DNA from: Pseudogymnoascus destructans
Lineage: Eukaryota; Ascomycota; Leotiomycetes; Thelebolales; Thelebolaceae
Length of the DNA stretch: 64,000 bases
Assembly (NCBI RefSeq): GCF_001641265.1
Contig: NW_020167546.1
Coordinates: 310,001 to 374,000 of the forward strand
Direction of reading: 5' to 3'
The position numbers were made by a program, and so were the translations under genes. Below the pieces are notes generated by a model. It made no database searches, was not told where the DNA came from, and saw nothing but the letters and a program-made list of their open reading frames with translations. Numbering within the stretch: position 1 is the first letter of the stretch; every line of letters begins with the position of its first letter. Positions 9,791 to 22,452 of the stretch are shown here, piece after piece.

Positions 9791-12700
9791 TTATGCCTTA
9801 CTCTCCATCTCCCCAACAACCCTCTCAATGGCCTCAAACAGCTTCTTCGCCGCCCCCTCCGAATCAGTCGCAAGACCCACAGTCGTCATCGGCGACTCCC
9901 CCTCCTTCGGCGCATCAGCCATCATGATGACCGCGACGTTCTTCCCCATCAGCCGCGGCTTCGAGTTCAGGAACGCCTTGTTCATCCCCACCGACCCGTT
10001 CGGGAGACGGATCAGGTAGCGCACGGTCGAGGTCTTCTCGTTGCGCAGGAGCTTCAGCATCCCGACGGTGCTGGGTCCCCATTTCTTCTCGGGGGTCATC
10101 ATGCGAGCCCTGACTTTGGTGAGGATGAGTGTCTCTTCGCCCGGCTCGTCGCCGCTGGCAAGGTCATTCTGCGGGAGCTCAGCACCAGGCTCGTTGTCGT
10201 CATGGCTTGCTGCTGCTTCACCGGCCGTGCTCTCGTTCTCGGTCGTGACGCTGGGAGTAGTCGCGCGAGATGCGCCGAGAGAGGGGGTCGGGCCCAGACC
10301 ACCGCCGTTGGAGAGGAAGCTGAACGGCGCGGACTTGGGGGCAGTGGGGGTGGTAGCGCCAGATTGCGCGGCCGAGAGAGCAGGGCCGGACCCAAAGCTG
10401 AAGCCCATGGTGGGCTTGTCCTTTGCCTCCGATGAGGCCGAGGCGCCAAATGCTGGCGCAGCTGGTGTGACGGCGTATTTCCCGAACAGGGGAGCCGGGG
10501 AGGGCGCAGCCGCGGGAGAACCAGTCACGGCATGCTTGCCGAACATGGGGGCAGGCGACGCTTCACCCGCTGCTGGAGACCCAAACAGCGACGCAGGCGC
10601 AGGCGAAGCCGCCCCCGAAACAGAGCCGAACAGGTTCGACTTCGCGCCCGCGGACGCCCCGAACTTGATCGGGCTCTCGGGGTTCCAGGTCTTGTCGACC
10701 GGCTCAGCCGCCGCCGGAGAACTGGCGACGGAGCCGAAGATGCTGGAGCCACCCGAGGCCGCAGTCGGGGCGCCGCGGGACACGCGGGAAAAGAGGCTGC
10801 TGGCGGCCTTTGGCGTGGGGGCCGGAGCCCCATCGCTGTCGTCGTCGGCATCGTTGCCCTTCCCGCTCGATGCGTCCGACAGGTGGGCGAACGGGTTGCC
10901 CAGCTTCGAACCGATCCGACCCGAGCCCGGAACGTACTCATTCAGGACTGAGTTCGGGCTCGAGGTTCCAGATCGGCTGCTGCTCGTCAGCCTAAAAGAT
11001 GTCAGCATGGCTCAATTTATAACATTGATTGTTCTTGGGGAAGGCGGGGAAAGTAAAAGTCCTGGTTCCCCGACACACCCAGTGAAGGGCATGCGGCTCC
11101 CTAGGAGGAAAGGCCCGGCCGGACCAGTGTGCACGTTAGGCCTCAGGCTCAGGCTTGGTAGAAACTTCCCACCACTGCCAGCTTCTCCGGGGCAGGTTCC
11201 TTTTCTGAGGCTTTGAAGCCTCAAAAAGAGCCCATAAAGCCTGGCCCCGTAAAACTAGGCAGATGTTGCTTAACATGCGCCTCACGAGTCTCAGGTTACA
11301 CCTTAGCCAGAACCAACTTTGGAAAACTGACATCAGGAGTGGAACCACTTAGTTGCTATAAAGAAAGTCTAATAAAATAGAATCAGGAAATTAGAATTCA
11401 TACCCTTCGTTACCACCTGCCGGACCCTTCGCTGTCGGAGACTGAGCAGAGGGAGTAGACGCTGCGGACCCGAAGGTCGGAACAGCAAGCGCTGGCTTCT
11501 GCTTCAGCGCCTCCCTCTTCTCAGCAAGCTCCTTGTGATATCTCTTCTCCCACTCAGCCTCAGTCTCGTCGTCCTCATCCCAATCCTCATCCTTGGCCTT
11601 CTCCATCGCAGCATCAGCAGTCTTCTTGGCAGACTTTGCGAACTGAGACATGAAATCCGTGGATCCGCCAGTCGATGGCTGGGTGGGCTTGAAAACAAAT
11701 CCTCCAGCTGCCTTGGGTGCGGGAGTTGGAGTTGGAGTTGGAGTTGCGCTCGCGTGTTGAGCCTTCAACGGTGACGCGCCATTTGGGGTAGACGCAGCCT
11801 TTGGTGGAAGCTTCAGTGACGCGAATGGGTTTGGACGAGGCTTGTCTTCAGTAGTCTTGGTGAGCGAGAATATTGGCTTCTCTGGAGTAGAGGTTGGGGT
11901 GCTCCCAACGATGTTTCGGAACAAGCTTGATGTAGCAGACCCAACCTTGCCGTTCTTGGGTGTAGACTCATCGCCAGTAGGATCATCTTTGGTAAGCTGA
12001 ACATCAGCCTTGCGCTTGGCCTTGGGCGTCGGAGTTGGTGCAGCTTCGGCGGGTTTTGGTGCAGCCTCAGTGGGCTTTGGTGGTGTAGCCTCGGCGGGCT
12101 TTGGTGTGAAGACATTCTTCAGGGACGATGGAACCTTCGGTTTGTTGGCGTTTGGAAGAGGAGCCTAGATCGGAATTAACAGGATGAACAGCAAAAACAA
12201 TGCGAGGGTTGTAAATGGAGATTGGCAAGGTTAGATCGGGGTAAGAAAAGGTAAGGTTGTGATTGGAACAAGTCCAAGATCGACAAGATAAGATCAGGTG
12301 AATTGAAGGGTCAAGATCGAGATGTAAAGGTGTGAAGGTCAAGATCGATCACATACCTTGTCAGAGTTTGACTTCGCAGGCGACCCAAACATAGGGGCAA
12401 CAGCCTTTTGAACCTTTGGCTCAGCTGGCTTCTGACGCTTATTGGATCCCTCGCCATTCATGCCAGCATCATCAGTCAAGCTATCGGCCTTGCGCTTCTC
12501 GACTCTCTTGGCCTGAACCACGCTCCATTGCTTAACATCTTGCTCCCAGTCGGCGAGCTGCTCCTTGATTCTCATCTTCTTCGCAGGCTGAGTTGCGTTT
12601 TCCATGTCGATCTCGGCACGTCTCTTCAGGGCCTTGATCTGAATAGCAGCGTACGCCTCCAGTTGCTGTCTGGGAGATAGAGTGGGTGGGAAGTACTTTG

Positions 12701-14669
12701 CGACGATACGTGCGATTTCTGTCTTGTGGGCTCTGGTAAACAACTCATTCAAATCGTACTCTTCAGCACGTTCGAGGACGACTTTCTGGAATTCGGAAAT
12801 ATCCATGCTGGAAGTATCAGGTAGTTTAACCAATTCAGTTGAAGTTGTTATTGTTGTTGGGGTGGATTCAAAAGAGTGGTTGATGCGTGAAGGTGATTTT
12901 GTTTGTGGTTGGAAAGAAGTGGGAGGGTTAAGTCTTGTGGATGAATTTATATCGCCCAGTTTGGAAGTGAGAGTTGACGCGTTTCGCGAAGGTGATTTAG
13001 CGCCATTGTTAATTTCGGACAATGCAGTATTACCATTCGCTAATGGTTTCTCATTAGCATTGTCGATGGTATCAATAGAACCATTTCTTTGTTCCGGCTG
13101 CAAAAAGATTTTGATAGCGTCAGCAGGCTTACCGAAAGGAGTTGCAGCTGCCTTAGGCGCCTCCGTAACTTTTGGCTTTCCAAATAAATCCGTGGCCGGA
13201 GGGGCTTTAGGAGTATGAGATCCGAATAAGCTGGAGCCATAAGTCTTTTGGCCTCCAAACACTGGTTTCGCAGGTGTTGTTGCAGCACCAAAGTTGCTGA
13301 ATATGCTCTTTGCAGGGCTCGGAGCTCGCTGTTCAGCTTGAACTTTGAAGAGATCATTCGCAATAGTAGGCTGCTTCATAGTCGAACCAAACAAGCTTGG
13401 CGTAGGCTCAGCTGCAGACTCAGTGCCAGACATATCCTTCTCAGGGCTAACAGATCTAGAAGTTTGGCTCCCGAAAAAATTGCTCGATGGCGCAGGGGAT
13501 GTTGCAGCATCTGGTATTTTGATATTCGCAAACGGGTTGCCGCCCGTAGGCGCAAATGGGTTCAATGGCGCCGCGGCCTCCTGTCCTGCTGGCTTGCCAA
13601 ACATGTTAGAAGCTGGAGCAGCGGCTGCTGGAGTCTCCTGGCCAAAGGGATTAGATGGAGCAGCTGCGCCTGGCGTCGGCTGCCCGAAAAGATTAGGTGC
13701 TTGCGTTTGCGCAGGCATTGCGGCTTGTGCTTGAGACTGTCCGAATGTGAACGCGCCCCCAGCTGGCTTGTTGGCCGCAGGAGTCGGTGCGCCAAAGTTG
13801 AATGCGGGAGACTCAGCACGCGATGGTGTCTGGGAACCAGGTAAGGACCCAGCTTGCGACCCGCCTTGTGGCTGGGTCTGTCCAAAGGTGAATGATGGGG
13901 TCGCTGGCTTCTCAGCGGGAGCGCCGTTGCCAAACGACGGGAATGGGTTTGCTGCTTGAGCAGCTGGCTGAGATGCCGTGAAGCTGAACCCGCCTGGAGC
14001 TTGTGTAATCGCCGCCGTGCCTCCGAAGCTAAGCCCAGATGTGCCTGATGGCGCCTGCGAAGTCTGGAAAGGGTTGTTTACAGGCGCGGCTTGCACCGTA
14101 GATTGACCAAAGGTAAAGCCGCCGGTCGCCGGCAGTGCGTGTGGGCTTTGGCCGAAGGAGAATGGATTACTCGTGGGTTGGTTCGATGAGCCTCCGAAGG
14201 AGAAGCCACTGCTTGGGGCCTGGGGTTGGGGAGTAGAGCTGAAAGGATTCGATGGTGCGGCCGCGCTTTGTCCAAACATTCCGCCACCTGCCTGTGGTGC
14301 AGGGCTTGCAGCGCCCGACCCAAACCCAGTCATCTGGAATGGTTTGTTGCGTCTTGCAGCCTCTTCGTTATCCGACGCGTTGCCCATGGCTGACGGAGTA
14401 GACGATGGCGGGAAGGACACGGAGCCGCCAAAGTTGGCCTGCAAGGGAGCGGCAAAGTTGAACGAGTTATTCGCGCTCGCCGCGCCTCCCCCAAACAGGC
14501 CGCCTGCACTCTGGGCGCCAAAGTTCGACGTCGGCATCGGCGCGAAGAGAGGAGCCTGGTTTCCATCGTCGCCACCGTGGTTCGAACTAGGCTTCGTCCT
14601 CCTCGTTGGCGCCTTGATCTTTCTGGCAGCCAGCTGAGCCGCGTTCAGTTGGCGGGGGGTATCAGACAT
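9791..14669 (-). CDS. NUP2: FG-repeat nucleoporin with C-terminal RanBP1 domain (Nup2-like)
   Basis: Three exons on the minus strand, 14669-12357, 12164-11404 and 10991-9791, keep one frame for 1,424 residues. The N-terminal two-thirds is low complexity and full of FG, FGQ and GFSFG-type repeats, then a basic helical region follows (about residues 660-770, with KKMRIKEQLADWEQ). The last 120 residues form a Ran-binding domain (ARMMTPEKKWGPSTVGMLKLL through LFEAIERVVGEM). This layout matches fungal Nup2, a mobile nucleoporin that helps importin-alpha recycling and chromatin tethering. Intron 1 (192 nt) and especially intron 2 (412 nt) are long for the window. Both junctions have GT-AG ends and restore the frame. 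Opposite-strand frames over this gene are shadows of its skewed codon use. Confidence 0.88.
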
Positions 14670-15998
14670 GATGTCTGTGTGTTATGTGTATGTGTGTCGC
14701 GAAGGAAAAAGAGATCGGTCGAGATAAAAGGGTTCCTATTGTGTCATTCGAGACCGCGCGTGAGATCAGGCTCACTTCGAAGTAGGACTGGAGTGCGTCG
14801 AAAGTCGTATTATTGCCGATGTCGCAAGTGTAAACAAAACGGCAGGGTCGAGATGGGGGTTGTCACGCACAGATGGCCGTTGGCGTGATGATGATCCAGA
14901 TGAGGCGCTATTAGTTTCTAGTCCAGCACTTTATTGACATCGGTTGTTGCGATTCTGGGAAGCCGATGAATTAGAATGCCCTTGTCGCGTCGGAAAATGT
15001 AAGTGTGATGTAAAGAAAGAAGAAGAAAGTGAGGGAAAATTAAATATCGTCGGACGCGGGCTGGTCAGGCAGTGGGAAGGAGCAAGACACTACGGAGGAG
15101 AAAGAGCAACTCAGGCACCAACCACAGCCAGCCAAATGCAGCGAAAACTGGTCTCCAAGTTAACTAACTAAGTTTTAACTTAACTTAGTGGTTTTGTTGA
15201 TTACATCACCAACGCTCAGAGTGGCCAAAGCACGTGCCCAACCGACCAAAATGAAATTTGTCTTGGAAGGCCTAGTAGTGTTACTGAGTATATTTTCAGA
15301 TGTTGAGCAGGGTTGAGGCCGAGTAAATAAACTCGATATCATGACAGCAAGAATGGAAACCACCACGTGACATGGATGATGGTAGTAGAGTTTTGGTGGT
15401 AGATGGTAGAGGAGTGGGTGGCAGTTCCGGTACTTGAACTGCCACCCACTCTACTAGAACCTTCCTGGTACCATCAACGGTACTTATCACCACTACTACA
15501 TACCATACTACACTCCATACAACTCCCTACCACTACCAAGTACCACCACCACCCCAGCCAATGTCCTCGGCGATCCACTTCCCCAACCGTCTCCTATATC
15601 AATCATCCCCTCCCCTTCCCTCCCCTTCCCTCCCCTTCCCATCTTTCTCTTTCATAAACCCCCCCCCCATTCGCCTCCCCAACATCTAAAAACTTATCTG
15701 ATTCCTGATCTCGACTCCTCGTCGTCTTCAAAAAACCAACTTCATGATCGATACCATCGTCGCCACCTCATAAACGAAGCATAACGAGCAACACACCTCG
15801 TCACACCCCCAAATCTCGCCACCTCAGCTCCCCTTGTTGGAGAACGAACGTCGGTCCTCACAACTCGAACTCTCCAGCCCATCCCATCCCAATAACAAGC
15901 CCACAAACGTCGGCAACCACACCCAAAACCCAAAACCACCACAAACCAGCCCACAACCACCAACAAACTCCCGCTCACCACTCTCCCCAGCCGACAAC
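14670..15998. other. Divergent intergenic region
   Basis: Separates NUP2 (minus) from the UBL/AN1 gene (plus), 1.3 kb. Holds the inverted repeat at 15413-15450, a pyrimidine-rich CCTTCCCT tandem run near 15603-15645, and a CT/CA-rich leader before 15999. No gene seen. Confidence 0.5.
15413..15450. repeat. Inverted repeat, 15-bp perfect arms
   Basis: Arms 15413-15427 (AGTGGGTGGCAGTTC) and 15436-15450 are exact reverse complements around an 8-nt loop. Pairing continues imperfectly outward. Lies in the shared promoter region of NUP2 and the UBL/AN1 gene. Confidence 0.85.
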
Positions 15999-16739
15999 AT
16001 GGTCTCCCTCTCGCGCTCCAGCTCCGCCTCGCCCGAGCCCTCGGAGACAATGCAGATCTTCATCAAGAACCTCAGCGGCGACAGTAAGCCCTCCCTCCCC
16101 CCCCCCAATCTCCAAACCCACCCGCTAACCCGCCCCCCCCCCAGTCATCCCCCTCACCGTCCCCGTCGACATCTCCCTCTCCCACATCAAGACGCTCCTC
16201 TCCCTCCGCACCTCCCTCCCCACCACATCCCTCAACCTCGTCCACGCCGGCAAACACCTGCCCTCCTCCACCGCCCCCCTCACCGCCCACGGCATCAAGC
16301 CCGAATCGACACTCCACCTCGTCGTGCCGATGCGTGGGGGGATGCCGCCCAAGAAGATCCGCTGCACGCACAAGGAGTGTAGGGAGGTCGCGCAGCGCAT
16401 CGTGGGGGATTGCGGGTTCTGCAATGGGCATTTCTGCGGGAAGCACCGCCTCTTGGAGGACCACAAGTGCACGGGGCTGGAAGACGTAAGTTGTTCCCCT
16501 AGCGACTCTGGGTGTGGCGTGGCTGCTGCTGTAGCGATGGCGACGAGTCCGTCTGCCGACTTCTCTCCGTTGGGGGAGTTGTGCGGCGACGGCTCGTCGG
16601 CGGAGCGGCAGTGGTGGCTTGTAGGCCTTGATCTTGAAGAGCTTGGGCTGACACCTTTTTAAAGTGCAAGAAGGAATCTCACGACCGCAACGCAGCGCAG
16701 CTGAACTCGGAGCGCACCACTGTGATCAAGGGCATATAG
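15999..16739 (+). CDS. Ubiquitin-like/AN1-type zinc finger protein
   Basis: Three exons, 15999-16083, 16145-16485 and 16665-16739, give 166 residues. After a serine-rich start comes a ubiquitin-like fold (MQIFIKNLSGD, then LTVPVDISLSHIKTLL, LNLVHAGKHL and STLHLVVPMRGG), ending in the GG typical of ubiquitin-like domains. An AN1 zinc finger follows (CTHKEC, CGFCNGHFCGKHR, DHKC), whose final residues are read across the second intron. AN1/UBL proteins are usually linked to proteasome or Cdc48 function and stress response. The exact partner cannot be told. Exon 1's intron is only 61 nt. The second is 179 nt. An alternative start at the in-frame ATG before QIFIKN is possible. Confidence 0.88.
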
Positions 16740-17946
16740 ACATAACAGTCCCATCGGCTCAGCTTAGAAAAAGCATTCCGAAAGCGAGAAGACGAATTCA
16801 CAAACGCATTTCAAGGAAACCAGGCGCAGTACTTTGTGTATATAAACTTTTTTTTTTTTTTTGATTCGCGGGACCAGCTTGGGTCCCGTTTTTGCTGCTG
16901 GTTTTGTTGGGAAAGCGGGTGTAGGGAGCGATGAGTCGGCGCTTTTTGGGGAAGGGGTGTTAATTTTCTGGTTTCTTTTATGTTTGGTCTTTTGGGTTTT
17001 TTTTTGGGGGGGGGGGGTGATAGGGGGCATTTTCGCGGCGTACTGATTTTTTGGTGCGTTGTTGGTTAGATTTGAGAGGTTAGGTAGACTAGCTATTTCA
17101 TGCCATCATCCAAGCCTTATTTTGACTTGTTGGTGTGAGACGTAGTGGCGTATGAAGGTGAAGATAAGAATCTACAGTTTTCATAATGCAAGTTGGAAGA
17201 AAGGGAACAGGGAAGAAATGGTGGCGGGTGGGTGGGAAGAGTCATGACCAAGCCAAGGCGAAAAGGTTAACAAATTGCCAGATGCGGCACACTTTTTCGG
17301 CAGCGCTTGGACTGGGCTTGGAAATATTCAATCCCATCCCATTCCCCAACCCGCGATTCCCCTTCCTCCACACCTCGACTACCTCCCCCCCATCCCTCCA
17401 CCGGAGTGCGGCACCTATCCGCACCCTAGCGTCCCCCTAGCCCCCCCCAAAGCAAAGCACCACAAAAAACCCATGTTGTTAGCGTGCGCCAAAGGGCGCA
17501 TTCGCGCTAGAGCGGGGCACGCTGGCGATGAAGTAAGAGAAATCTCTGGTAGTGTCGGCGGTGGAGAGCGAGGGGAGGGGTCCGGGTATATAGGGTCGGA
17601 GGACGCCGCCGCCGCGGGTTTTGGGAATAAACAAAGAAAGAAAGGGAGAAGGGAAGAAAGGAAGAAGGGAAGAAAGGAAGAAAGAAAGAAAGAAAGAAAG
17701 AAAGGAAGAAAGGAAGAAAGAACGAAAGAACGAAAGAAAGGAAGAAAGAAAGGAAGAAAGGAAGAAAGGAAGAAAGGAAGAAAGGAAGAAAGGAAGAAAG
17801 TATTAACTTTGTTTATTTTTGGAATACGCTCGTTTTATTTTGGGAGAGGTGAATTCTCTTTTTAAAGGGCTTGGCTTTTATACCGTGCCAAGGGATTTCT
17901 ATACTTTTTGTTTTCAACAAGAAGCGCTTCTGAGAGTGCATTCTAC
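16740..17946. other. Intergenic region with simple repeats
   Basis: Contains a T-run near 16849-16862, a T/G homopolymer stretch near 16999-17018 and a long purine microsatellite at 17632-17800. No gene seen. The end is the MFS gene's leader. Confidence 0.5.
17632..17800 (+). repeat. GAAA/GGAA purine microsatellite (about 170 bp)
   Basis: Nearly pure purine strand made of GAAAGGAA-type units, with scattered C in the middle (ACGAAAG). It ends about 150 bp upstream of the MFS start codon. Such homopurine tracts are length-unstable. Confidence 0.95.
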
Positions 17947-19548
17947 ATGATGGGTGGTGAGAAGAAAGACACCAGGAGCCACGGCAACACGCCCGTGGAC
18001 GCAAAAGTCCTACGAACCGACCACGAGCCCGCCGTAACGGAGGGCATCACCACTTCCCACAATGGCAACTCCTCAGACTCCTCAGACGCAATAGGGCTGC
18101 ACATCGTCCCCTCCAAAACACGCAGCCGCATCTCCCGCATCTCCCGCGACGGCGACAAGCTCTCCTTCCACGACCCCGAAAAGGGCGTCCTCAGTACCGC
18201 CGCCGTCATCCCCTCCCCCTCCCAAAGCACCCACGCCCTCACCCTCCGCGAAGACGAGAATTTCTACCCCGAGGGCGGCTTGCAGGCATGGCTCGTCGTC
18301 TTCGGGTCTCTGTGCTCGCTGCTCGCTGCGTTGGGGGTGATGAATACGCTGGGTTCGTTCCAGGCGTATATCTCGAGGAACCAGTTGAGGGAGTATAGTG
18401 AGGGGGAGATTGGGTGGATTTTTAGCATGTATGCGTGTCTCGCGTTTGGGTTTGGGGTCATTGTTGGGCCGATCTTTGATAAGCATGGGGCGAGGTGGTT
18501 GATGCTTGCGGGGTCGGCGGGGGTGGTGACGAGTTTGATGCTGTTGAGTGTTTGCGAGAGTATGTCCCCTTTTCCTCCACTTCCTTTTTCTCCCAACTGC
18601 CAGGTTTGGAGTTCTAGAGCACCATACTAACTCCTCACAGCATACTGGCACTTCATGCTCGTCTTCGGCATCCTCGGCGGCGCCTCCACCTCCCTCATCT
18701 TCTCCCCCTCCCTCGCCGCAATCGGGCACTGGTTCAAAGCCCGCCGCGGCTTCGCCACCGGCATCGGCGCCACCGGCGGCGCCCTCGGCGGCATCTTCTA
18801 CCCCCTCATGCTGCAATACCTCATCCCTCAACTCGGCTGGGCCTGGGCAACCCGCTGCCTCGGCTTCCTCTCCATCTTCCTGCTGACCATCGGCTGCGTC
18901 CTCGTCCGCGGCCGGCTCCCCCCGGAGCACAACAGCAGCGCCAAACCGGACCTAGGCATCTTCCGCGACGGCGTGTTCGCGCTCACGGTCGCCGCGGTGT
19001 ATTTGCTCGAGTGGGCGCTGTTTGTGCCGCTGACGTATATTAGTAGTTATGCGCTGCACGCGGGGTTTAGCGAGGACTTCTCGTATCAGTGCCTTATTAT
19101 ACTGAATATTGGGTCGGTTTTTGGACGGTGGCTGCCGGGGTTTTATGCGGATAAGATTGGAGCGTTCAACACGATGATTCTTACTACCATCCTCTCCGTC
19201 GTTATGGTGCTCGGCGTGTGGTTACCCGCTGGGACGACGATGCCGGGGTTGGTCATCTTCTGCCTCTTCTTCGGCTTCGCGTCCGGGTCGAACATCGGAT
19301 TGACATCCGTGTGTATCGGGAAGCTGTGCCGCACCGAGAACCTGGGCCGCTACTTCGCCACCTGCTACACCATCGTGAGTATCGGGTGCCTGACGGGGAT
19401 CCCTATCGCCGGCGAGATCGTCAAGGCGAACCACGGCGAGTATTGGGGCTTGATGACGTTTACGGGGGTGTGTTATGGCGGGGGGCTGGCGGCGTTTATT
19501 GTGGTGAGGATTATTAAGGTGGGGTGGGATGTTAAGGCTGTTTATTAG
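17947..19548 (+). CDS. MFS transporter, monocarboxylate-permease type
   Basis: Exons 17947-18559 and 18641-19548 (81-nt intron) give 506 residues. A hydrophilic N-tail of about 95 residues ends in the motif YPEGGLQAWLVV that opens the first membrane segment in fungal MCH-type transporters (similar to yeast Mch5 and animal monocarboxylate carriers). About twelve membrane segments follow, with GPIFDKHGARWLML between segments 2 and 3 and RRGFATGIGATGGALGG in the fourth to fifth segments. The substrate is unknown: family members carry monocarboxylates, riboflavin or secreted small molecules. Two adjacent ATGs occur at the start, and the first was chosen. It stands alone, with no biosynthetic cluster around it. 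Confidence 0.88.
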
Positions 19549-20586
19549 GATGGAAGGCCGTTGTTTTGTTTCTCAGGAAAAGGCCGTTGTTTGGGGCGCA
19601 GATGCTGGGCGGATCGGCAGCAGTATGAGCATCGTGTTTATTGGATATTGACATTTTTTGGGAGGCATTTTTGGATGTGGGGTTTTTTGGCCTGTGTTGT
19701 TTGTATATTGAAGCTATTTGTTTCTAACTCATAGCGAGGTGTCTACTTCGGTGTAGTGAATTCAATTCACTGTACCTGCCAAACTCTTCCCCCACTCACC
19801 TATAAAACCCTCACCCACCATTCTCACATCCCTCCTTTGTCCTTTCCTCTCCAGCTTCCTTTGCCATAGTGGCTTAGATCAAGTGTAGTATCTGTTCTTT
19901 TCAGTTTAATCGACTGAAATTCTCCGTACTGGAGACAACAATCTCACGATTAAAACCAACTTTTAAAAAAAACGCGATCCTGGGACGCGCTGGGGGCTTG
20001 CTCCCAAGGTCCTGGGATGGGGTGGGTGTCTCTGGTATCACACTGGGCCTCTGTTTTCATTGGGGCATCGCCTGTGGCGATGTCGCGAGGAAGACTGAGG
20101 GCTGATTTGAGTGTTCGTGGGGTCCATGGATTATTTGAAGTGAAGTGAAAGATTGCGAGATTGAAGTTAATAGAGGCGCTGTGGCGGAGTACTCGAGTGA
20201 TACGCGCCCACGTTCCCCGTCATTCACGTGGTGCCGAAGCTTCTCGTGACAGGCACGGGGGAACTGGGAACAGTATAATTACTCAAGCGAATATCTTGGC
20301 CGTCAACTTCCAACAGGTCAATCGCGCTGCATTCTTGCGTGCATGGTTGTGAACAAGGTACGTGCCGTGGTGGAGGCGCCGTGCACCCCCTCAAAGGCGA
20401 CAAGGCGTCTAGGAACCCGTGTGGGGGTCTCTGGGGTCTCTGGGGTCTCTCTCCCGAAAGCTACAGGATTGTACCAGAGTCTAAATGACTCGGACATTGG
20501 GATTATGGGGAATCTCTATATAATCGTGTCTCTCTTCGACGTGTTCCCGACCGACTGAATCATCGCATCTTTATCACCATACAACG
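19549..20586. other. Intergenic region
   Basis: Between two plus-strand genes. Contains a small triple repeat TCTCTGGGG near 20427-20452 and otherwise nothing that looks coding or structured. Confidence 0.45.
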
Positions 20587-21919
20587 ATGAGCTTCGGCGT
20601 TGGCATCGGGGATATCATCCTCCTCGGCACCCTGACCTGGAAGCTGTACAAGAACTGCAAAGAGTCGTCGGCGGAATTCAACCGCATATCCAGCGAAGTC
20701 GCGTCGCTGCACGTCGTCATCAAGGAGACCGAGGAGTACGTTAGTGAGACCGAAGGCCTCAGCCCGTCGCGGGATGCAAGACTCACGATTCTGATCGATG
20801 GGTGTAAGGAGGTACTTGCCGACCTGGAGAGCTTGCTGAATAACTACAAGAGTCTGGGGACGCAGGCGCAGCGGTCGTGGGATCGTGTGAGGTGGGGGTT
20901 GGAGGAGTTGGCGGATGTGAGATCGAGGATTATCTCGAATACTAGTCTGCTTACTGCGTTTAATAGCAGTCTGGCAAAGTAAGTTTCTCTCATAATCTAT
21001 GATGGGGATGGGCTTAGTTAACGCTGTGGGACAGTTCTTCAACCGCGAGGATCGAAAAACGACTCAATAAATTCATCGAAGAAGTCCGGGCCGGTCTTCG
21101 CGAGGGATCCGTTGTTACATCCTCGGGCGTCACGGAATCCATCGACACTGAGGATGTATGGCTCCTCCTGCGCCGCGAGCTGGAGGACGTAGGTATATCC
21201 GCCTCGGTCGTGGAAGAACACCACATGTACATCAGCAACTGGCTGAAGGCAGCAATTTCAAACGGCATGCTCGAGGAAATGGATAACAGCTCTCGACGGT
21301 CTGCGGTAGCTGGTTCTTTTGACTCGGGGTATGCTGGTTCGATTTCCATTGGTGAGGCGTCTATTGGCGGCACGTCAACTGCGCCGAGTCTGCCTTCTAT
21401 CACTGTTGCGAATGAGGAGTTCGCGGCGGAATTGTCGCGGCATCCTTCGCGGATCAACCCTGACAGCTCTACGGCGTATATTAGAACTGACCTCAGGGTT
21501 AGGAGGGCTTCGAGTGTGTCTTCTGTGCTGTTTAAGATGTTCAAGAAGGAGACGGCGATTATTGAGGCGGCTAGCGATGGAGATATTTCCAAAGTGGCCA
21601 AGCTGATCAGCGCCGGCGCGAATGTAAATGCTAGGGATCGATGGGGTGTAGGTTATATTTCTTCTCATGCTGGGAATATTTTACTGATTTGATGCAGTTG
21701 TCCGCATTGAGTATGTGTGGGTACGGTGGTCATGTTGAAATCTGCCGCCTATTGCTCGATCGTGGTGCGGATCTGAATAATATGGATGTAGACGGAGACA
21801 CGCCGGAGAGCCTCGCGACAAATAGAGGTCATGCAAATGTTGTGATTATGCTGGAAGAGGAGAGAGCTGCGAGGGATTTGAAAGTGCGGGAAGCAGATAG
21901 TGATAAACCTCGAAGGTAA
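20587..21919 (+). CDS. Ankyrin-repeat protein with a fungal STAND-type N-terminal domain
   Basis: Exons 20587-20978, 21035-21647 and 21698-21919 give 408 residues. The start MSFGVGIGDIILLGTLTWKL, followed by long amphipathic helices to about residue 130, is the pattern of the N-terminal (HeLo-like) domain found at the front of many fungal NLR/STAND proteins. The middle (200-300) is serine-rich and probably disordered. Two to three ankyrin repeats end the protein (AASDGDISKVAKLISAGANVN, GGHVEICRLLLDRGADLN, GHANVVIMLEEE). There is no NACHT or NB-ARC domain between them, so this is a short domain-only relative, perhaps a partner or decoy for a larger receptor. Function is inference from architecture only. 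Confidence 0.8.
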
Positions 21920-22452
21920 ATGGCTCGCTTTTAATAAGCGCTTGAAATACTGACAGATGAAGTGTGGAGGTATGATTTAAAGACATTTTTTGGGCAGCGA
22001 GATAGAGTTTATTATGGAGTTGAGGGGTTTTAAGGGATATAGACGGTACTGTTAGGAGTTTGCAATTTACTTTGGAAAGGGCGCGTTGGTAAAAGGGAAG
22101 AGCGGGAGGAAGTTGGAATAAGCTACGAGGCCGTTCCCGTGTAGATCTCCATATTTATTAGTTTGACATAAATGCACGCATCATGATCAGAATGATCTCC
22201 TTCCAAACCATCTGCCATTAACGGAAAAAACGATTACGGACGACCGTGAGGCAATTGTGAGGCGTATTGATTAGCTGCATATATATCTGAACCTTGCAAT
22301 CTGCCTTGCAGCTCCATGTGTTGGGCTTCGCCCGCCTGAGGGCTAGCGCTTAGCCCTCATGCCCGCCCACCCCTCTGAGCTTTATCACTCTCGTATAATA
22401 CCTGAATCCTTGCACATTACTACAACTCATCATAACGTGAAGAATAGCCGAT
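21920..22452. other. Intergenic region
   Basis: Between two plus-strand genes. Contains a short GC-rich palindromic stretch (GAGGGCTAGCGCTTAGCCCTC region near 22338-22360). No gene seen. Confidence 0.45.

Noticed and set aside
10041..11216. 391-codon frame on the plus strand over NUP2
   Set aside because: Shadow of the GC-rich, biased codons of NUP2, which has the RanBP1 domain on the other strand.
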